Positions 1 to 12,075 of a DNA stretch of 64,000 bases are shown here, piece by piece. The position numbers and the translations under genes were made by a program. Each line of letters opens with the position of its first letter. The stretch's first letter is position 1. Source of the stretch: Flaccisagitta enflata (Eukaryota > Chaetognatha > Sagittoidea > Aphragmophora); contig OZ231126.1 of assembly GCA_965153355.1 (NCBI GenBank), forward strand, positions 44,330,001-44,394,000, given 5' to 3'. The notes beneath the pieces were generated by a model. That model did not search any database. It was not told the origin of the DNA and was given only the letters and a program-made list of their open reading frames with translations.

Positions 1-78
1 TTGCAAGATACTGGAGGAAAGCCCCGCGGCGGCGGCAGCTGCGTGTTGATTATCGGGATTTTTGCCGGCGACTGACGG

Positions 79-175
<97 letters not shown>

Positions 176-2066
176 GATTGATGTCGATGGATAAGCGTTG
201 GTTGGCTAGTCGATCTCTGATAAGCTGCCATGCCGGGGAAACCTTGAATGATATCTTCTTGGGTTAAATCGATAATTTCTCCCGTCTGGGAGGTCGCAAT
301 TGAAGAAGAGGAGGAGGAGGCGGAGGCGGATGTCGGGATGGCAGCTTCACGCGGAAAATGCCTGAAAACCGTCGTTGGCGATTTATTGGCCATTTCTCGC
401 GTGTACACCATCATTTTATTAGCCTCAGCGCCATCGTCTTGCGTCCTGTGCTGTTGCTGATTTCTCGGTGCATCCTGTTGTTGTTGGGAACTATGCTGCA
501 TTTGGAGTTGCCTCAGCGATTGCTGCAACTGCTGATGTTGATTGGCGAGCAAATTGCTTTGAATCTTCTGCGTGATATGCATATCTCTTTGAGCCAGCTT
601 CTTCTCGGCGTTCGCGGCAGCCTCGCTCAAAGCTTGCATATGGGCGTGAAGAGTCAAAGGAGGAGGAGGAGGAGGAGCGACGGATGCAGGAGGAAGAGGA
701 GGAGTTGCGGACGCAGTCGCTATTGATGCGGGTGGAACAACAGGGGACGCAGCAGACGATCTTGGAATGGCGCCGCTGGCCTCTTGCTGCTGTTGCTGCT
801 GCTGCTGTTGCTGTTGAGCGGCCCTCTTCTGAGCAGCAGCGGCAGCTGCTTGTTCCAAGATTCGCTGCGCATGCGCGTGTTTTTCCGCCATAAGCTGCGT
901 CTCCAACTCCAAATTGGGTCTTCCGCCTTTGATTCCGCGCAAATCCTGATTCATGGCTTTGGCCAAAGCGATAGAAAAGCCGGCTCTCTCTTGAGCCAAT
1001 TCCGAGACTTTCAACTCCTCCGCCGACAATTCGCTGTTGTTCTGGCTGAGATTGTTGTTGTTTGTGTTGTAATTGTTGTTGAAGCTATTACTGCTGGGAT
1101 ATTTGGTTTGCTGCTGCAGCAACGACCGTTGAAGCGACGAAGATTCCACGTTGCTTTTACCTCCGCTTTGCTGCATTTGCATCTGTAGCAACTCGTTTTT
1201 CTTTTGCTGCAGCATTTGCATCTGCACTTCGGCGCTTTTCCGCTGTTGTTGCTTCATGTGCTGCAAAGGCGGCATTTCACCTTTTCTCGACTGAGGAACA
1301 TCCAATGTTCTCTTTTGCTGCAGCAAGGATTCCGCCGAAGCGCTGCGATGATGCTCCTGCAGCATACTGGAAGGAGATTTTGAGGACGAAGCTCTCAACG
1401 CGTGGAAAGCGGAGGAAGAGGAGGAGGAGGAAGTAGGAAGAGGAGCGATTTGGTTTGGTTTGATCAAAGGTGGATTCAATCCTTGCTGTATAGCGTATTC
1501 TCTCAACGACTTTTGTGCGTCGCCGATAAAGTCGCGCATCATCATTTCCTCCTCCTGATTCTTCGATGCTGCTGCAGCAGCTGCGGCGGCGGATGCTGCA
1601 ACTGCTGACACTGATGACGGGACTGGCGAGGATCCTGTAGAGACCGACGCTCGTTTCGACGCCAAGAAAGCCTGCAATCTCTCGACGCGCTCCTGAGAAA
1701 GCGATGCCGCCCCCAGAGTCTCGCGCTGTTGCTGCAGCAGAAGTTGCTTTTCCATCGCCGCGGCGCGAGCCTCCTCGCGATCGACGCTCGTGCTTCGTTG
1801 ATGATATTGTTGCTGCTGCCGTTGATTTCCGATGGAAGCGGATGACATCGACGATGTTGTTGATGATGACGCTGGAGTGGCGGCGACGACGAAGTTGAGG
1901 TCGATACTTCCGCTTTTAGTCGAGGACGCGTCATCGTCGGATTCTGATCCCCGACGAACGTGAGAGGAAGAGGAAGAGGAGGAGGAAGATTGTTGAATTG
2001 CGCGTGCAGCCAAATTCCCAGCAATACGATCCAATAGGCCGACCGACTTCTTCTTTGGTTTAGCAT
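1..2066 (-). CDS. Gln/Ser/Ala-rich probable nuclear co-regulator, large downstream exon (partial, runs off left edge)
   Basis: On the minus strand one frame stays open from the splice acceptor at 2068-2067 to base 1, about 688 codons with no stop and without a repeat-derived frame. It starts DAKPKKKSVGLLDRIAGN. A Ser run and an RRGSESDDD acidic/phospho-like patch follow (about residues 30-45). Next come an Ala tract (about 160-168), RDFIGDAQKSLREYAIQQG (about 180), a Gln/Met/Lys helical stretch (about 270-310), an Asn patch (about 330-348), an 11-Gln run (about 417-427), a Pro-rich patch (about 455-472) and GEIIDLTQEDIIQG (about 595-608). The last contains a SUMO-interacting-motif-like IIDLT. 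Then comes a pure-CAA run of 32 Gln (79-174). Such composition is typical of disordered transcription or chromatin co-regulators; I recognise no named domain. No stop codon is in the window, so the C terminus is missing. Coding is certain on open-frame and splice grounds; the function is inferred. Confidence 0.85.
79..174 (-). repeat. Coding (CAA)32 tract
   Basis: Thirty-two perfect CAA codons on the minus strand, with no CAG interruption, within the large exon. They encode polyglutamine and follow a single QS. Purity suggests a length-variable coding microsatellite. Confidence 0.9.
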
Positions 2067-2081
2067 CTGTATGGAGCACAT

Positions 2082-2335
<254 letters not shown>

Positions 2336-2386
2336 AGAATGTCAGCTTCGGATGAGCTAAGAAACATGATGAAATAGAATAAAGAA

Positions 2387-2979
2387 AATAGTCGCAAAAG
2401 CGTTACATGGTCAGCGGTACCCGATGCCCCTAAGTTAGTGTATGTGGGAATGAGATTGTGAGAGGGGCAGCGGCCCCGGAGGGGCCGATGACCTATGATT
2501 CCACATAGGACAATTTTCTCCGGTTTGAGAGGCTGGTTTGGAGGGCTGAGAGGCCTGATTTTGGCTCTGAAAGGTCTGATTTAGGGTGTAAGAGGCGAGG
2601 TTTGGGGTCTGAGAGGCTAGATTTGGGATCTGAAAGGCCTTATTTGGGTCTGAGGGGTCTAATTTGGGGTCTGAAAAGCCTGACATGGGGTCTGGGGCCT
2701 GATTTGGATCTGAGAGGCCTAATTTGGGGTCTGAGAAGCTTGATCTGGGGTCTGGGAGGTCTGATTTGGGTTCTGGGAGGCCTGATTTGAGGTCTGAGAA
2801 GCCTGATTTGGGGTCAGAAAGGTCTGATTTGGAGTTGAAAAGGCCTGATTTGGGGTCTGAGAGGCTTTATTTGAGGCTTGGGGGAGGGGGGGACGGACGG
2901 ACGGACGGACGGAAACCGGAGAAAATTGCCCTATGTGGAATCATAGGTCATCGGCCCCTCCGGGGCCGCTGCCCAAAAA
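2387..2979 (+). mobile_element. Family P foldback element, copy 1
   Basis: The 5' segment includes ACATGGTCAGCGGTACCCG, shared with the copies at 27797 and 51391. Near-perfect arms of about 58 bp start with GCAGCGGCCCCGGAGGGG and CCTATGATTCCACATAGG. They return inverted at about 2918-2973 and are followed by GCCCAAAAAG. The interior is a degenerate tandem repeat of about 20-22 bp (TTTGGGGTCTGAGAGGC-like), then (GGAC)n next to the 3' arm. It is non-coding and lies inside the intron of the minus-strand gene. Confidence 0.8.
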
Positions 2980-3021
2980 GCGAAGAAAAAGATTACGTGT
3001 GTGCAATTTTCAGCAGAAAAA

Positions 3022-3188
3022 AACAAGGCCGGATACACGGCCAATACCAGTCGCGGACGGGTGGGCAGGGGCGGAAATGCGCGTTTTCACACTTCCCAAC
3101 TCGATCACCACGGACCGACCGACCGACCAACCGACCGACCAACGGACGGACAAAGCCTCTTATAGAGTCGCTTGTCCGCGACTAAAAA
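3022..3188 (+). mobile_element. Family A element (C-type arms)
   Basis: Runs from AACAAGGCCGGATACACGG to ACTAAAAA. The 5' arm AGTCGCGGAC (3049-3058) is the exact complement of the 3' arm GTCCGCGACT (3174-3183). Between them are GGGTGGGCAGGGGCGG, a CGACC/GGAC-rich stretch and CCTCTTATAGAG. Confidence 0.85.
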
Positions 3189-3215
3189 GGAAGCAAAACC
3201 GGAATTAGGAATTAC

Positions 3216-3401
3216 CTTGAGTCTTCGTGGCTGTCGCGGTTGTGGTTGTTGTTGAAACCATTCCCAACAGACTTGGATTCGGAAGTGAAGGAGCGGAAGA
3301 GGAGGAGAGGGAGGAGGGGATAGGATGCGGCGACCAAGAGGCTGACGACGTCATACCGGAAGCTGAAGGCACTTTCGTTGCGACGGCAGAATTCGCAGAA
3401 C
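3216..3401 (-). CDS. Upstream exon of the same Gln/Ser-rich gene
   Basis: This 186-bp internal exon is bounded by a good acceptor (minus strand CACTTTCAG, AG at 3403-3402) and a donor (CAAG|GTAATT, GT at 3215-3214). It enters with one base carried over and leaves one base (G). That G joins the AT at the start of the next exon to make an Asp codon, so the phases agree exactly. It encodes a Ser/Thr/Pro-rich segment with SASWSPHPIPSS and STTTTTATATKTQ, in keeping with the low-complexity protein that follows. A family A repeat ends only about 27 bp downstream of the donor, in the intron. The exon with the start codon lies further right on the minus strand and I could not find it. Confidence 0.8.
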
Positions 3402-3408
3402 CTGAAAG

Positions 3409-4123
3409 TGAAAAGAAGACGGAAATTTTCACGATTGCGTAATTTGTGGGCAGATGTGCAAATGGAGATAGGGGAGGGTTGTCAGTACTTTCATTCTAGG
3501 AGAAATAAAACGTTGCGAGCGAAGACAAATACAATCTGCTCATATGGCATACGAGATAAAGGTTGGCTAGAAAAAGATGGGCGAAAATGAGAAAATCGTA
3601 AATAGCGATCTTTCTCCATTTAAAAAAAACGTCTGGGTAAACCGACCAATTAATAAATCTAAAAATTAGAAAAGCGATTCGAAAAAAGGAATGGATTAAG
3701 AGTATAACCGACAAAAAATACGGAAAGTAAAAATGAGTGGAAGAAACTTGTTTCTCAATCAAAAAGGAAATATCAAATGACATTTCTTCATTTGTATCAA
3801 AGAAAAAAAAGATGGGATAACAAAAGACAACACGAACAAAGGGAAAAAAACAAAAAGAAATGTAAGAAAATGAAAGAAAAGAAAATCGTTTCTTCGCTGC
3901 TTCGGCAAATGAATAATCGAAATTCAAGGCAGACAGAGGAAAGAGAAGTTTAAACCAAAATTCCAAATTTTCAAATTCGGTTTTTGTTTCTAAGGAAGGG
4001 AAAAAAATATGGTGATCTGAAGCCGTGTGGTTTTTTTTGCCGTACGTGTGAGGACATTTCGCGTGGTAGCGATGAGTAATGAGCAAAATGAGAGATGGGT
4101 GGAGGTTGGGGGGTTTCTAAGCA

Positions 4124-4125
<2 letters not shown>
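3409..4125. other. No recognisable feature
   Basis: A/T- and purine-rich unique-looking sequence to the right of the 3216-3401 exon, that is, further 5' on the gene strand. I found no exon with matching phase and no repeat family here. Confidence 0.5.
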
Positions 4126-4210
<85 letters not shown>

Positions 4211-4314
4211 ACGAAAGAAAGACAGAAAGTGTGAAAGAATGTAAGCTTGACAGAAAGCACGTATCAAAGAAAGTATGAATGAAAGAAAATATGAAAGAAA
4301 AAGAAAGAAAGATC

Positions 4315-4362
<48 letters not shown>

Positions 4363-4430
4363 GAAAGTAGTAGGGAAGAAAAAATACAGAAAGGAAGAAA
4401 GAGGAGGAAGAAAATGCGAGTACAAAACAG
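4126..4430. repeat. (GA)n tract followed by degenerate (GAAA)n
   Basis: Pure GA to 4207, then AAAG/AAAC tetranucleotide-like sequence (4208-4380) fading into A/G-rich sequence. Confidence 0.85.
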
Positions 4431-5568
4431 AAAGTTGTATATCCCGATGACTAAAGAATGAAGAGCATGAATACCAGATTCAGCGAATATCAAACGCAAG
4501 GAACTTCGAACTTCCCCCCCAAAAATTCATGGATTTTCTGAGGAGTGAGCCTTAAGCTTTCTTCTCCTCCTTAAGGCATGCGCCTAACCTACAACACCAC
4601 GGGAAAAAGAAGATGTTAAAAAGAGAAAGAAGGGGGGGGGAAGGAATTTAGGAGGGCTGAAACCGAGAGACCCGAAATAAAGATGAAAAGGCAGAAAATG
4701 ACGCCTTATGAGCCCCACGGAAACGTGACGTCGGCACCCTATTCGATCATAGCACCCAATATCGTAACGCACAAAGTGGTATATTTTGGTTATATGAGCA
4801 ACGTATGGGGACCCATTCTTGATTTACGTTCATCAAAAGCTGTATGAGAGACCGGTTGAATCGAATCTCTCTCTCTCTCTCTTTCTCTCGTTTGGTCTCA
4901 GACTCAGCTCTTTTCTCAAGAAACTCGCGCGCGCGCGGTCTCTGTTTGAAATTCCACTTAGTAGGACTGGAAGCAAGAGAAAACGAAATGAAGCAGAAAA
5001 GTGTGGGAAGAAAAGGTTTAAGAGTGAAGAGGGTGAGGACTGAGGAGAAACATGGGTGATGACAGAAGTAGAGGAACAAGGAGAAGACGAAAATAATACA
5101 ACGATATCATCAACGACAACAACAACAATGAAGAACAATCTAATCAATATGGTAAATAATAAAAACAGCGACAACAAAAACAATAACAAAAACAAAACAA
5201 CAACAACAACCTTAACAACAACGACGACGACAACACCATTAGGCAGGACAAATTAAAGATGCAGCAAAATATGGAAAGGGCAGTTTTGAAATGACTACAG
5301 TTTAGCCAATAAGATCACAAGAGGGAGAACCGTAAGCCGTTTGAAAATTTGATCAAAGTGGTACCGTTTCTCTTGGACTCCATTTTTGTTTTGAAGTTTG
5401 CCGTCTAATTCGCTTCACTTTTTTCCGAATGAAAACTTTTACTTGTATTTCTTAAAAAGAGGAATGACGACGTAAGCTAAGGAAATACACACGCAATTTG
5501 GCAGATACCAGGCGAGAAGGAAAAAGAGACGTTTAATGAGAGCAAAACGAAACAACACACGAGGACAG

Positions 5569-5668
<100 letters not shown>

Positions 5669-5842
5669 TGGGAAATATCGATCCAGTTTTCAACATCGAG
5701 ACCGTCCAGGAATATCCTTCCCACTCTCCGTGTATCTTTATCTCTTCATTGTTACATTCTCTTTAATATCATCTCTCTATCTCTGTCTCTCTACGCTCTC
5801 CAATCTAGACAAACGAGATTAAACTGAAGTGGAGAATGAATG

Positions 5843-5845
<3 letters not shown>

Positions 5846-5933
<88 letters not shown>
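5846..5933. repeat. (GA)n microsatellite
   Basis: About 44 GA units. The 3' flank has AAAATGGCGGA at 5945, a YY1-like motif, without other promoter support. Confidence 0.9.
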
Positions 5934-5934
<1 letters not shown>

Positions 5935-6145
5935 GCGCATTTACAAAATGGCGGAGGGTTGTTGAGAGGGAATATTTTTTTTCTCCAGTCGAGCTTCGCT
6001 CAGCTCTTGTCATGCAAACAGGAGTGGTTGACCAGGCTATTTCTATGTCCAGTTTGTCTGGTGACGTGTCTTTCCCCTCGTTCTGTTCCGACTTTTGCTT
6101 TATTCTGGCCGTAATGAATGAAGAATATCAGTACTCTACCAACAC

Positions 6146-6334
6146 GATGTTGTTGTTGTTATTGTTGTTGTAGTTGTAATTGTTATTGTTGTTGTAGTTG
6201 TAATTGTTATTGTTATTGTAGTTGTAATTGTTGTTGTAATTGTTGTTGTAATTGTTGTTGTAATTGTTGTTGTAATTGTTGTTGTAATTGTTGTTGTAAT
6301 TGTTGTTGTAATTGTTGTTGTAATTGTTGTTGTA

Positions 6335-6367
<33 letters not shown>

Positions 6368-6410
6368 GGTGGTGGTGGTGGTGGTGGTGGTGGTGGTGGT
6401 GGTGGTGGTG
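6146..6410. repeat. (GTTGTAATT)-type array joined to (GGT)n
   Basis: A 12-bp unit (ATTGTTGTTGTA) repeated about 12 times (6146-6350), ending in GTT units, then about 20 perfect GGT units (6351-6410). Confidence 0.9.
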
Positions 6411-6542
6411 TTGAAAATTTCGTAGTTGTGGATGTTGTAGTTGCTGTTAAAATTCTTGTAGTAAGGAAGAAAGAATGCAAGAATGCAAGAAAGAAAGAAA
6501 AAAGGAAAAAAAAGAAAGAAAGAAAAAAGAAAAAGACAGGAA

Positions 6543-6830
6543 AACAAGGCAAAGTTATGGCCAATAAGTGCGCCTCGCTTGATTAAGAATGAAGATTTGA
6601 ATGAACGTCTTTTATGAATGAATGAATGAATGAATGAATGAATGAATGAATGAATGAATGAATGAATGAATGAATGAATGAAAATGAATGTGGTAAGGCA
6701 TGGGAGGTGATAGGATTAGGAATGAAGATAACGTCAGAATCAGCCGTTTTGCACATATCAAACGTTTGCGTGACCGACCAACCGACGGACGGACATGGCC
6801 TCTTATAGGAAGGCGAGGACGCACTAAAAA
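6543..6830 (+). mobile_element. Family A element, unrelated arm sequence, (AATG)n cargo
   Basis: Starts AACAAGGC and ends ACTAAAAA, with CCTCTTATAG and GGACGGACGGAC before the 3' end as in other copies. Its arms are different: 5' AGTGCGCCTCGC (6567-6578) pairs with 3' GCGAGGACGCACT (6813-6825), leaving one bulged A. The interior carries about 17 AATG units (6615-6682). Confidence 0.75.
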
Positions 6831-7191
6831 AAAAGTAAAAGAAAGAATGGAACAGAAGAAAAATAAAAGAAGAAAAAAAAGAAAAGAAACGAAAATCGAG
6901 AACGATCAAAGAGGTAGAGAGAAAGAAAAAAAAAAACTTAAAAAGAAACAGACACATGCATGCAAAGTATACTGAAAGGTGGAATGAAGGGTGACAAAAG
7001 TTTTTTGAGTCCCACGCGACGAGGATTTGAATAATTCTACCCTCCATTGATTTTGACAACTTAATTTGCATTTCTTTGGAGATTCTGAGTAAAAGAGTAA
7101 AGACGGAGGGAAATAAAAAGGGAAGGGAAGGAAAGTGAGCAGGGAAGGAAGTGAGAAAGAAAGGAAGGGAAAATAGAGGCAACGGGGGCAA

Positions 7192-7545
<354 letters not shown>

Positions 7546-7887
7546 GGAATTGGAACTTGAGTTAGCAAAGGTGAGAGTGGCATCAATCATGAGCCAATTT
7601 AATGCTGAAGTAAGAAGAGGTCAAAAAGCGGAATCTTCCATAGAAAAAAACCCTTAATGAGGAGCTGATCGAGTGTGAGGAAGAATTGGTGTTGCAAGAG
7701 GAAGTAGGCCAACAAGCTCTTTTCCACAAAAGCTCTTTTCTACAAAATCGGGCAGAATTTGTATAGAAGAGTGTCAAGAAGTATACAAAACATTCCAGAG
7801 GTAAGTTTACTATGAAAGCGGGAGTGGAGTGTTAACTGTTAAGGCGGTGGAGGGGGGGGGGGAAGCTGAAGAAGAAGTGAACTAAAA

Positions 7888-8085
7888 CACAGTTACACCC
7901 ATCAATAACGGGATTAACAATTTCATCTGTTGCTGATGGATTTACGTTAAATTGCCATTATAAGAAGAAACTAAATTCCTAGTTATTGGACCAAATATGT
8001 TATTGGTGGATTTTCGTTATTGCCATTATAGGAAGGGACTTTCGTTACTCTTGGGACCGTCATAGCGGGGTTTACCTGAACAGGT
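7888..8085. mobile_element. Degenerate pogo-like MITE (tentative)
   Basis: The right end CATAGCGGGGTTTACCTG and internal GGATTTTCGTTATTGCCATTATA resemble the clear pogo-like MITE at 47795, but the left end is eroded. Confidence 0.35.
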
Positions 8086-8281
8086 AGTAGAGGCCAGAGG
8101 GGAAATGGGAAAAAATAAAGAGCCCTTGTCATTGGGGCGATGGATACATATAGGGCCTGTTACGGCCGTTGGATAGAGAGGCCGGATAAACGGGCCAAGA
8201 AGGTGCGCCATGCCTTTCCATTCGAGAGTGAAGAATGGACGGACGAACGAACGGACTCATGAGGTTACGTTGTCTTACCTA

Positions 8282-8477
8282 AACAAGGCCGGATACACGG
8301 CTACCCCAGTCGCGTGCGGGTGGGCAGGGGCTGTAATTGAGGTCACCAGATCATTTGGGCAGGAGCAGTGAAGCCAAAAACCGCAAAACCCCCAAAAAAG
8401 TAAAGTGTGATGGACCGACGGACAGACGGACGGACCGACAAAGCGGGTTGTAGAGTCGCGTAGCACGCGACTAAAAA
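8282..8477 (+). mobile_element. Family A element (GTGC-type arms)
   Basis: AACAAGGCCGGATACACGG to ACTAAAAA. The 5' arm AGTCGCGTGC (8308-8317) complements GCACGCGACT (8463-8472). A local hairpin AGTCGCGT/ACGCGACT also forms at the 3' end. The interior has the usual GACGGACAGACGGACGG run. Confidence 0.85.
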
Positions 8478-8599
8478 TGGGTGGAACATGGGGAAAGACG
8501 AGGGAAAGACGTCAGGGAGGTGAGTGAAAAAGAACGCAGATTGAAGAGGGGTTTTTATTCGGATCTATCAAGAGACCAGACTGGAGCCGGCGAAAAAAA

Positions 8600-8920
8600 A
8601 GTGAACAACAGAAGAAAGATAGAAAGCAAGGGTGAGAGAAGGAAAAAAGAAAACAAGATTGTGAGAAGAAGGAGGAAAGGAAAGAAACGAAGAGGATGTA
8701 ACGAGGAAAAGGTTAAACTAAAAAGTAAGCCGAGGGGGAAGAATTGGAATCTGTCGATCTCTTTAGGGAAAACGCAAAAAAGAGAACTTTTCAAGACGGT
8801 AGGGGGCTCAAGAGGAGGAGAGGAATGAAAGAGGAAGAAGGGAAAGGAGAAGAAGGGGATAACAAGAAGAAAATTAAAAAGAAGAAAATGAAAAAGAACG
8901 AAAACGAAGGAGAAGAGGAA

Positions 8921-8955
<35 letters not shown>

Positions 8956-9414
8956 AGAAGAAGAAGAAGAAGAAGAAGAAGAAGAAGAAGAAGAAGAAGA
9001 AGAAGAAGAAGAAGAGGAAGGAGAAAAAAAGAAGGAGAAAAAGAAGAAGGAGAAGAAGAAAAAGAAAAAGAAAAAGAAAAAGAAAAAGAAAAAGAAAAAG
9101 AAAAAGAAAAAGAAAAAGAAGAAGAAGAAGAAGAAGAAAGAGAAGAAGAAAAAGAAAAAAAAAGAAGAAGAAAAAGAGAAATAAAAAGAAAAAGAAAAAG
9201 AAGAAAAAGAAAAAGAAAAAGAAAAAGAAAAAGAAGAAAAAAAAAAGATGAAAAAAAGAAAAAGAAAAAGAAAAAGAAGAAGAAAAAAAAAGACGTAAAA
9301 GAAGAAAAAGAAAAGGAGAAAAAAGAAGAAAAAGAAAAAAAAAGAAGAAAAAGAAGAAAAGAAAGAAGAAGAAAGAAAAAAAAAAAAAAGAAAGAAGAAG
9401 AAGAAGGAGAGAAA
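8600..9414. repeat. Purine-rich region with >500-bp near-pure homopurine tract
   Basis: From 8906 to 9414 the plus strand is A/G only, except for about four pyrimidines (near 9182, 9249 and 9293-9295). It is made of GAA, GAAAAA and poly-A blocks. All long open frames here (poly-E, poly-K, poly-F, poly-S) are translations of the repeat. Confidence 0.9.
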
Positions 9415-9779
9415 TAACAATTGCCTCCTTAGGATCTCCTGACATAAAATAATTTTCTATCCGACTCAAATGATTTAAATTGACCTGATATGACTTAGAA
9501 TGATCTTATTTGACTCAAAGTGACCGAATTGACTCAAGAGAAAGGTTAGGTATCTTATCAAGAGAAATGTGATGATGTATTGCATTTGTAGTCTGAAAAG
9601 GTGGGGGAGATTGGGGATAGGAAATAACATACACGCTGCGAAACGAACTTAAACGCGATTGGATGAAGAAAAAGCAGGAAGCTCAAAAAGGCTAAAAAAG
9701 TATAAAGAAGGGGGTTCCACTGAGAGCAAAAGCACCTTCGAAATTAAATTTCGTAAACCCATGTGGGATTCAAGAATGT

Positions 9780-9883
<104 letters not shown>

Positions 9884-10494
9884 TAAAAAGCTCCTTGGTG
9901 GCCCGATTCTGGGTTTGTGACGACAAATTCAAATTTGTGAGAAAACGAGTTTAAAAAAAAGTCACTTGGCTTTTTTTTATTTTCCTTTTTGAAAAACGAA
10001 TTTGATCGAAAAAATCCCCCTTTAAGCTTTTCTTTTTTTTTTCAAAGATTAACCTTTTTTTCTCCATAGATTCCTTCTTTTTTTTCTCTCTCTCTCATCG
10101 TAGATTGAAGGAATTCCTTTTCTATTTCTAGTTGCGCCTGTTTTTTCTTTTATTTTTTTAAGACGCGACGAAAGTTTAATCCACCTCCGAAGATGAAAGC
10201 GTCAACCAACAAAAGAAGGAAGCAAAAGAAGAGTGGAGGAAAGGAAGAACGGGAAAGGGGGGGGGGGTAGAAAAGAGGAAGAGAGAAAAGAGAGAAAAGA
10301 AAGCGGAGGTTAGAGGAGGGGTTGGAGGAGGAGGAAAAAAGGGGTGGGTTGCCACTCAACTAAAAAGAAGGAGATAGGAGAATGGCGATGGAATCAAGAG
10401 GTAAGTGGAAGAAAGAAGGGATGGGCAACTGTTTTCATGTGCGTAGGTCCACTCAACGATAAAGGGAGAAAAAAAGCCCCCCCTCCCCCAACAA

Positions 10495-10732
10495 AACAAG
10501 TGACGCGAGATCACCATATCGTTGCGGACGGGTGGGCAGGGGCAGCCAACCCCCATCCACACCCAACACCCCACCAATTCCCACTTCCAACACAGACACA
10601 TACACAAAAAGCTTCTAAAACGCTCGTTTTCCCACTTTTCGACTCATGCTCACGGACGGACGGACCGACAGATGGACGGACCGACGGACGGACAAAGTCT
10701 ATTATATAGAGTTGCGTGTCCGCAACTAAAAA
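10495..10732 (+). mobile_element. Family A element, B-type head
   Basis: Starts AACAAGTGACGCGAGATCAC, a small palindromic head in place of the GGCC head. The arm GTTGCGGAC (10520-10528) pairs with GTCCGCAAC (10718-10726). Ends ACTAAAAA. Interior C-rich, then (GGAC)n. Confidence 0.85.
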
Positions 10733-11165
10733 GAGGGCGGAAAAAAGTGAAAGTGGGTAAGTGTATAGAGGAAAAGGGTAGGAAAGGGTTTGATCACTTT
10801 TCCGCTCCGAGAGTCAACCCCAAAGCGGAATCTATCTCGAAGAATTTGTCAAATTCAAAAGGTGGGGCCTGGGGACGGAAAATGGGCGCGACTTAGCATT
10901 GGCAAAGGAGAAAATGAAGTGATGCAGGCAGATGCCAACTCAACTCAAGAAGGAAAGAATTGATGGCAAATGCTAATTTCAATAGATATACTTTGGCAGA
11001 TACAGATGCTAATGCAGATGCGATGCAGATACAGATGCTCATGCAGATGAAAGGCGGTTTACCGCGACGCAGAATGCGACGAATACCCGACCGAAGGATT
11101 GAAAAGTGAAATAGAAAAGAAATGTAGATTTCGAATTCGACATTTTTCACTCGGCGTCTGTCTCT

Positions 11166-11169
<4 letters not shown>

Positions 11170-11226
<57 letters not shown>
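11170..11226. repeat. (CT)n microsatellite
   Basis: About 28 CT units. Sequence to its left (10980-11060) has an ATACAGATGC-like degenerate tandem repeat. Confidence 0.9.
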
Positions 11227-11229
<3 letters not shown>

Positions 11230-11233
11230 AAAA

Positions 11234-11494
11234 TGCATTTAGATGATACAATATTACGAAAATGGCGAACTGCAAAGCGAGTTAAGAAGGTAACGATGTC
11301 AACGGCATACAAGAACGGAAAGAGTGACAAAGAGCGCGTCTTTATAACAAATCGTGAATGTAGGTCTCATATGATTAAAGACTTAATAAAGTCTAGTCGT
11401 TTACAAAAAAAAAAAAAAAAAAAAAAAAAACAAAAAAAAAAAACAACAACAAAAAAAAAAAAAAAAAAAAAAAAAAAAACAAAACAAAAAAAAA
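11234..11494 (+). mobile_element. Possible retroposed 3' end with poly-A tail
   Basis: AATAAA (11385) lies about 15 nt before an A-rich tail of about 90 bp (11405-11494, broken by single C's). A short open frame (11233-11404) precedes the tail. This fits a retroposed RNA 3' end. I see no reverse transcriptase motif and cannot identify the source. Confidence 0.35.
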
Positions 11495-11939
11495 CAGAGG
11501 GTCAAACGAATGAGGGGTAGATGGAGGTGCTAAAGATCCAAGCTGCTCTGATTTTGACTGCCAAATGTAACATGATCTATCCCCATTCACAAAACCATCA
11601 CCCTTGCCGCTACCTCATGCATCCACTCGACCAACATGGAACATACACGTATGCTCGCCGTATCAAATTCCCCACTTTGACCACGAAACATAATTGTCCG
11701 CTTTATTCTCGTCGTTTCTCCTGTTTCAACCTTTTTTTTGTGAAAGCCAAGCACGTTTCGATTTTTTTTCTCCTTTCACGTGAGCAGGCAAAATAGTCCA
11801 AGTTTGGCCCTCTCAACTTCTTTCGCTCTCTCTTTGATCGTCGACCCGGCCGGGATCAATGAGTTTGACCTTTTTTTCACCAAAACGTGCGTAAATATTT
11901 TCTCACATTTTCTCCGCCATCGCTCGCCAGGGGCGCTCC

Positions 11940-12075
11940 AGGTCCGGAAGTCAAGTATCAACAAATGATCAACAAAAAAACCGTCCACCGCACGACCGAT
12001 CTCGTCGGGGAAAAAGGGTCAAAAATTTTCGAACCTTCTGAAGAAAACTTACCGCCATTTTTAATGCTCGAAAAA
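11940..12075 (-). promoter_or_regulatory. Candidate minus-strand first exon/promoter edge
   Basis: On the minus strand AAAAATGGCG|GTAAGT (12061-12047) combines a YY1-like start motif with a consensus splice donor. An ETS-type CCGGAAGT is at 11953 on the plus strand. The splice phase (0) does not fit the 3216-3401 exon directly, so a link to that gene would need another exon. Confidence 0.3.

Noticed and set aside
248-1188. Plus-strand frames opposite the large exon
   Set aside because: They are antisense shadows of the minus-strand Gln/Ala/Ser-rich coding exon.
3022-3188. Family A as a SINE with a Pol III B box (TTCGACTC occurs in several copies)
   Set aside because: The motif is missing from many copies, no convincing A box exists, and the paired arms and tandem cargo fit a DNA element better.
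4555-4610. tRNA-like A-box resemblance on the minus strand (GTGGTGTTGTAGGTTAGGCG)
   Set aside because: No B box, no acceptor-stem pairing and no full cloverleaf.
8744-9184. Poly-Glu/poly-Lys open frame
   Set aside because: Homopurine repeat; no unique coding sequence in it.
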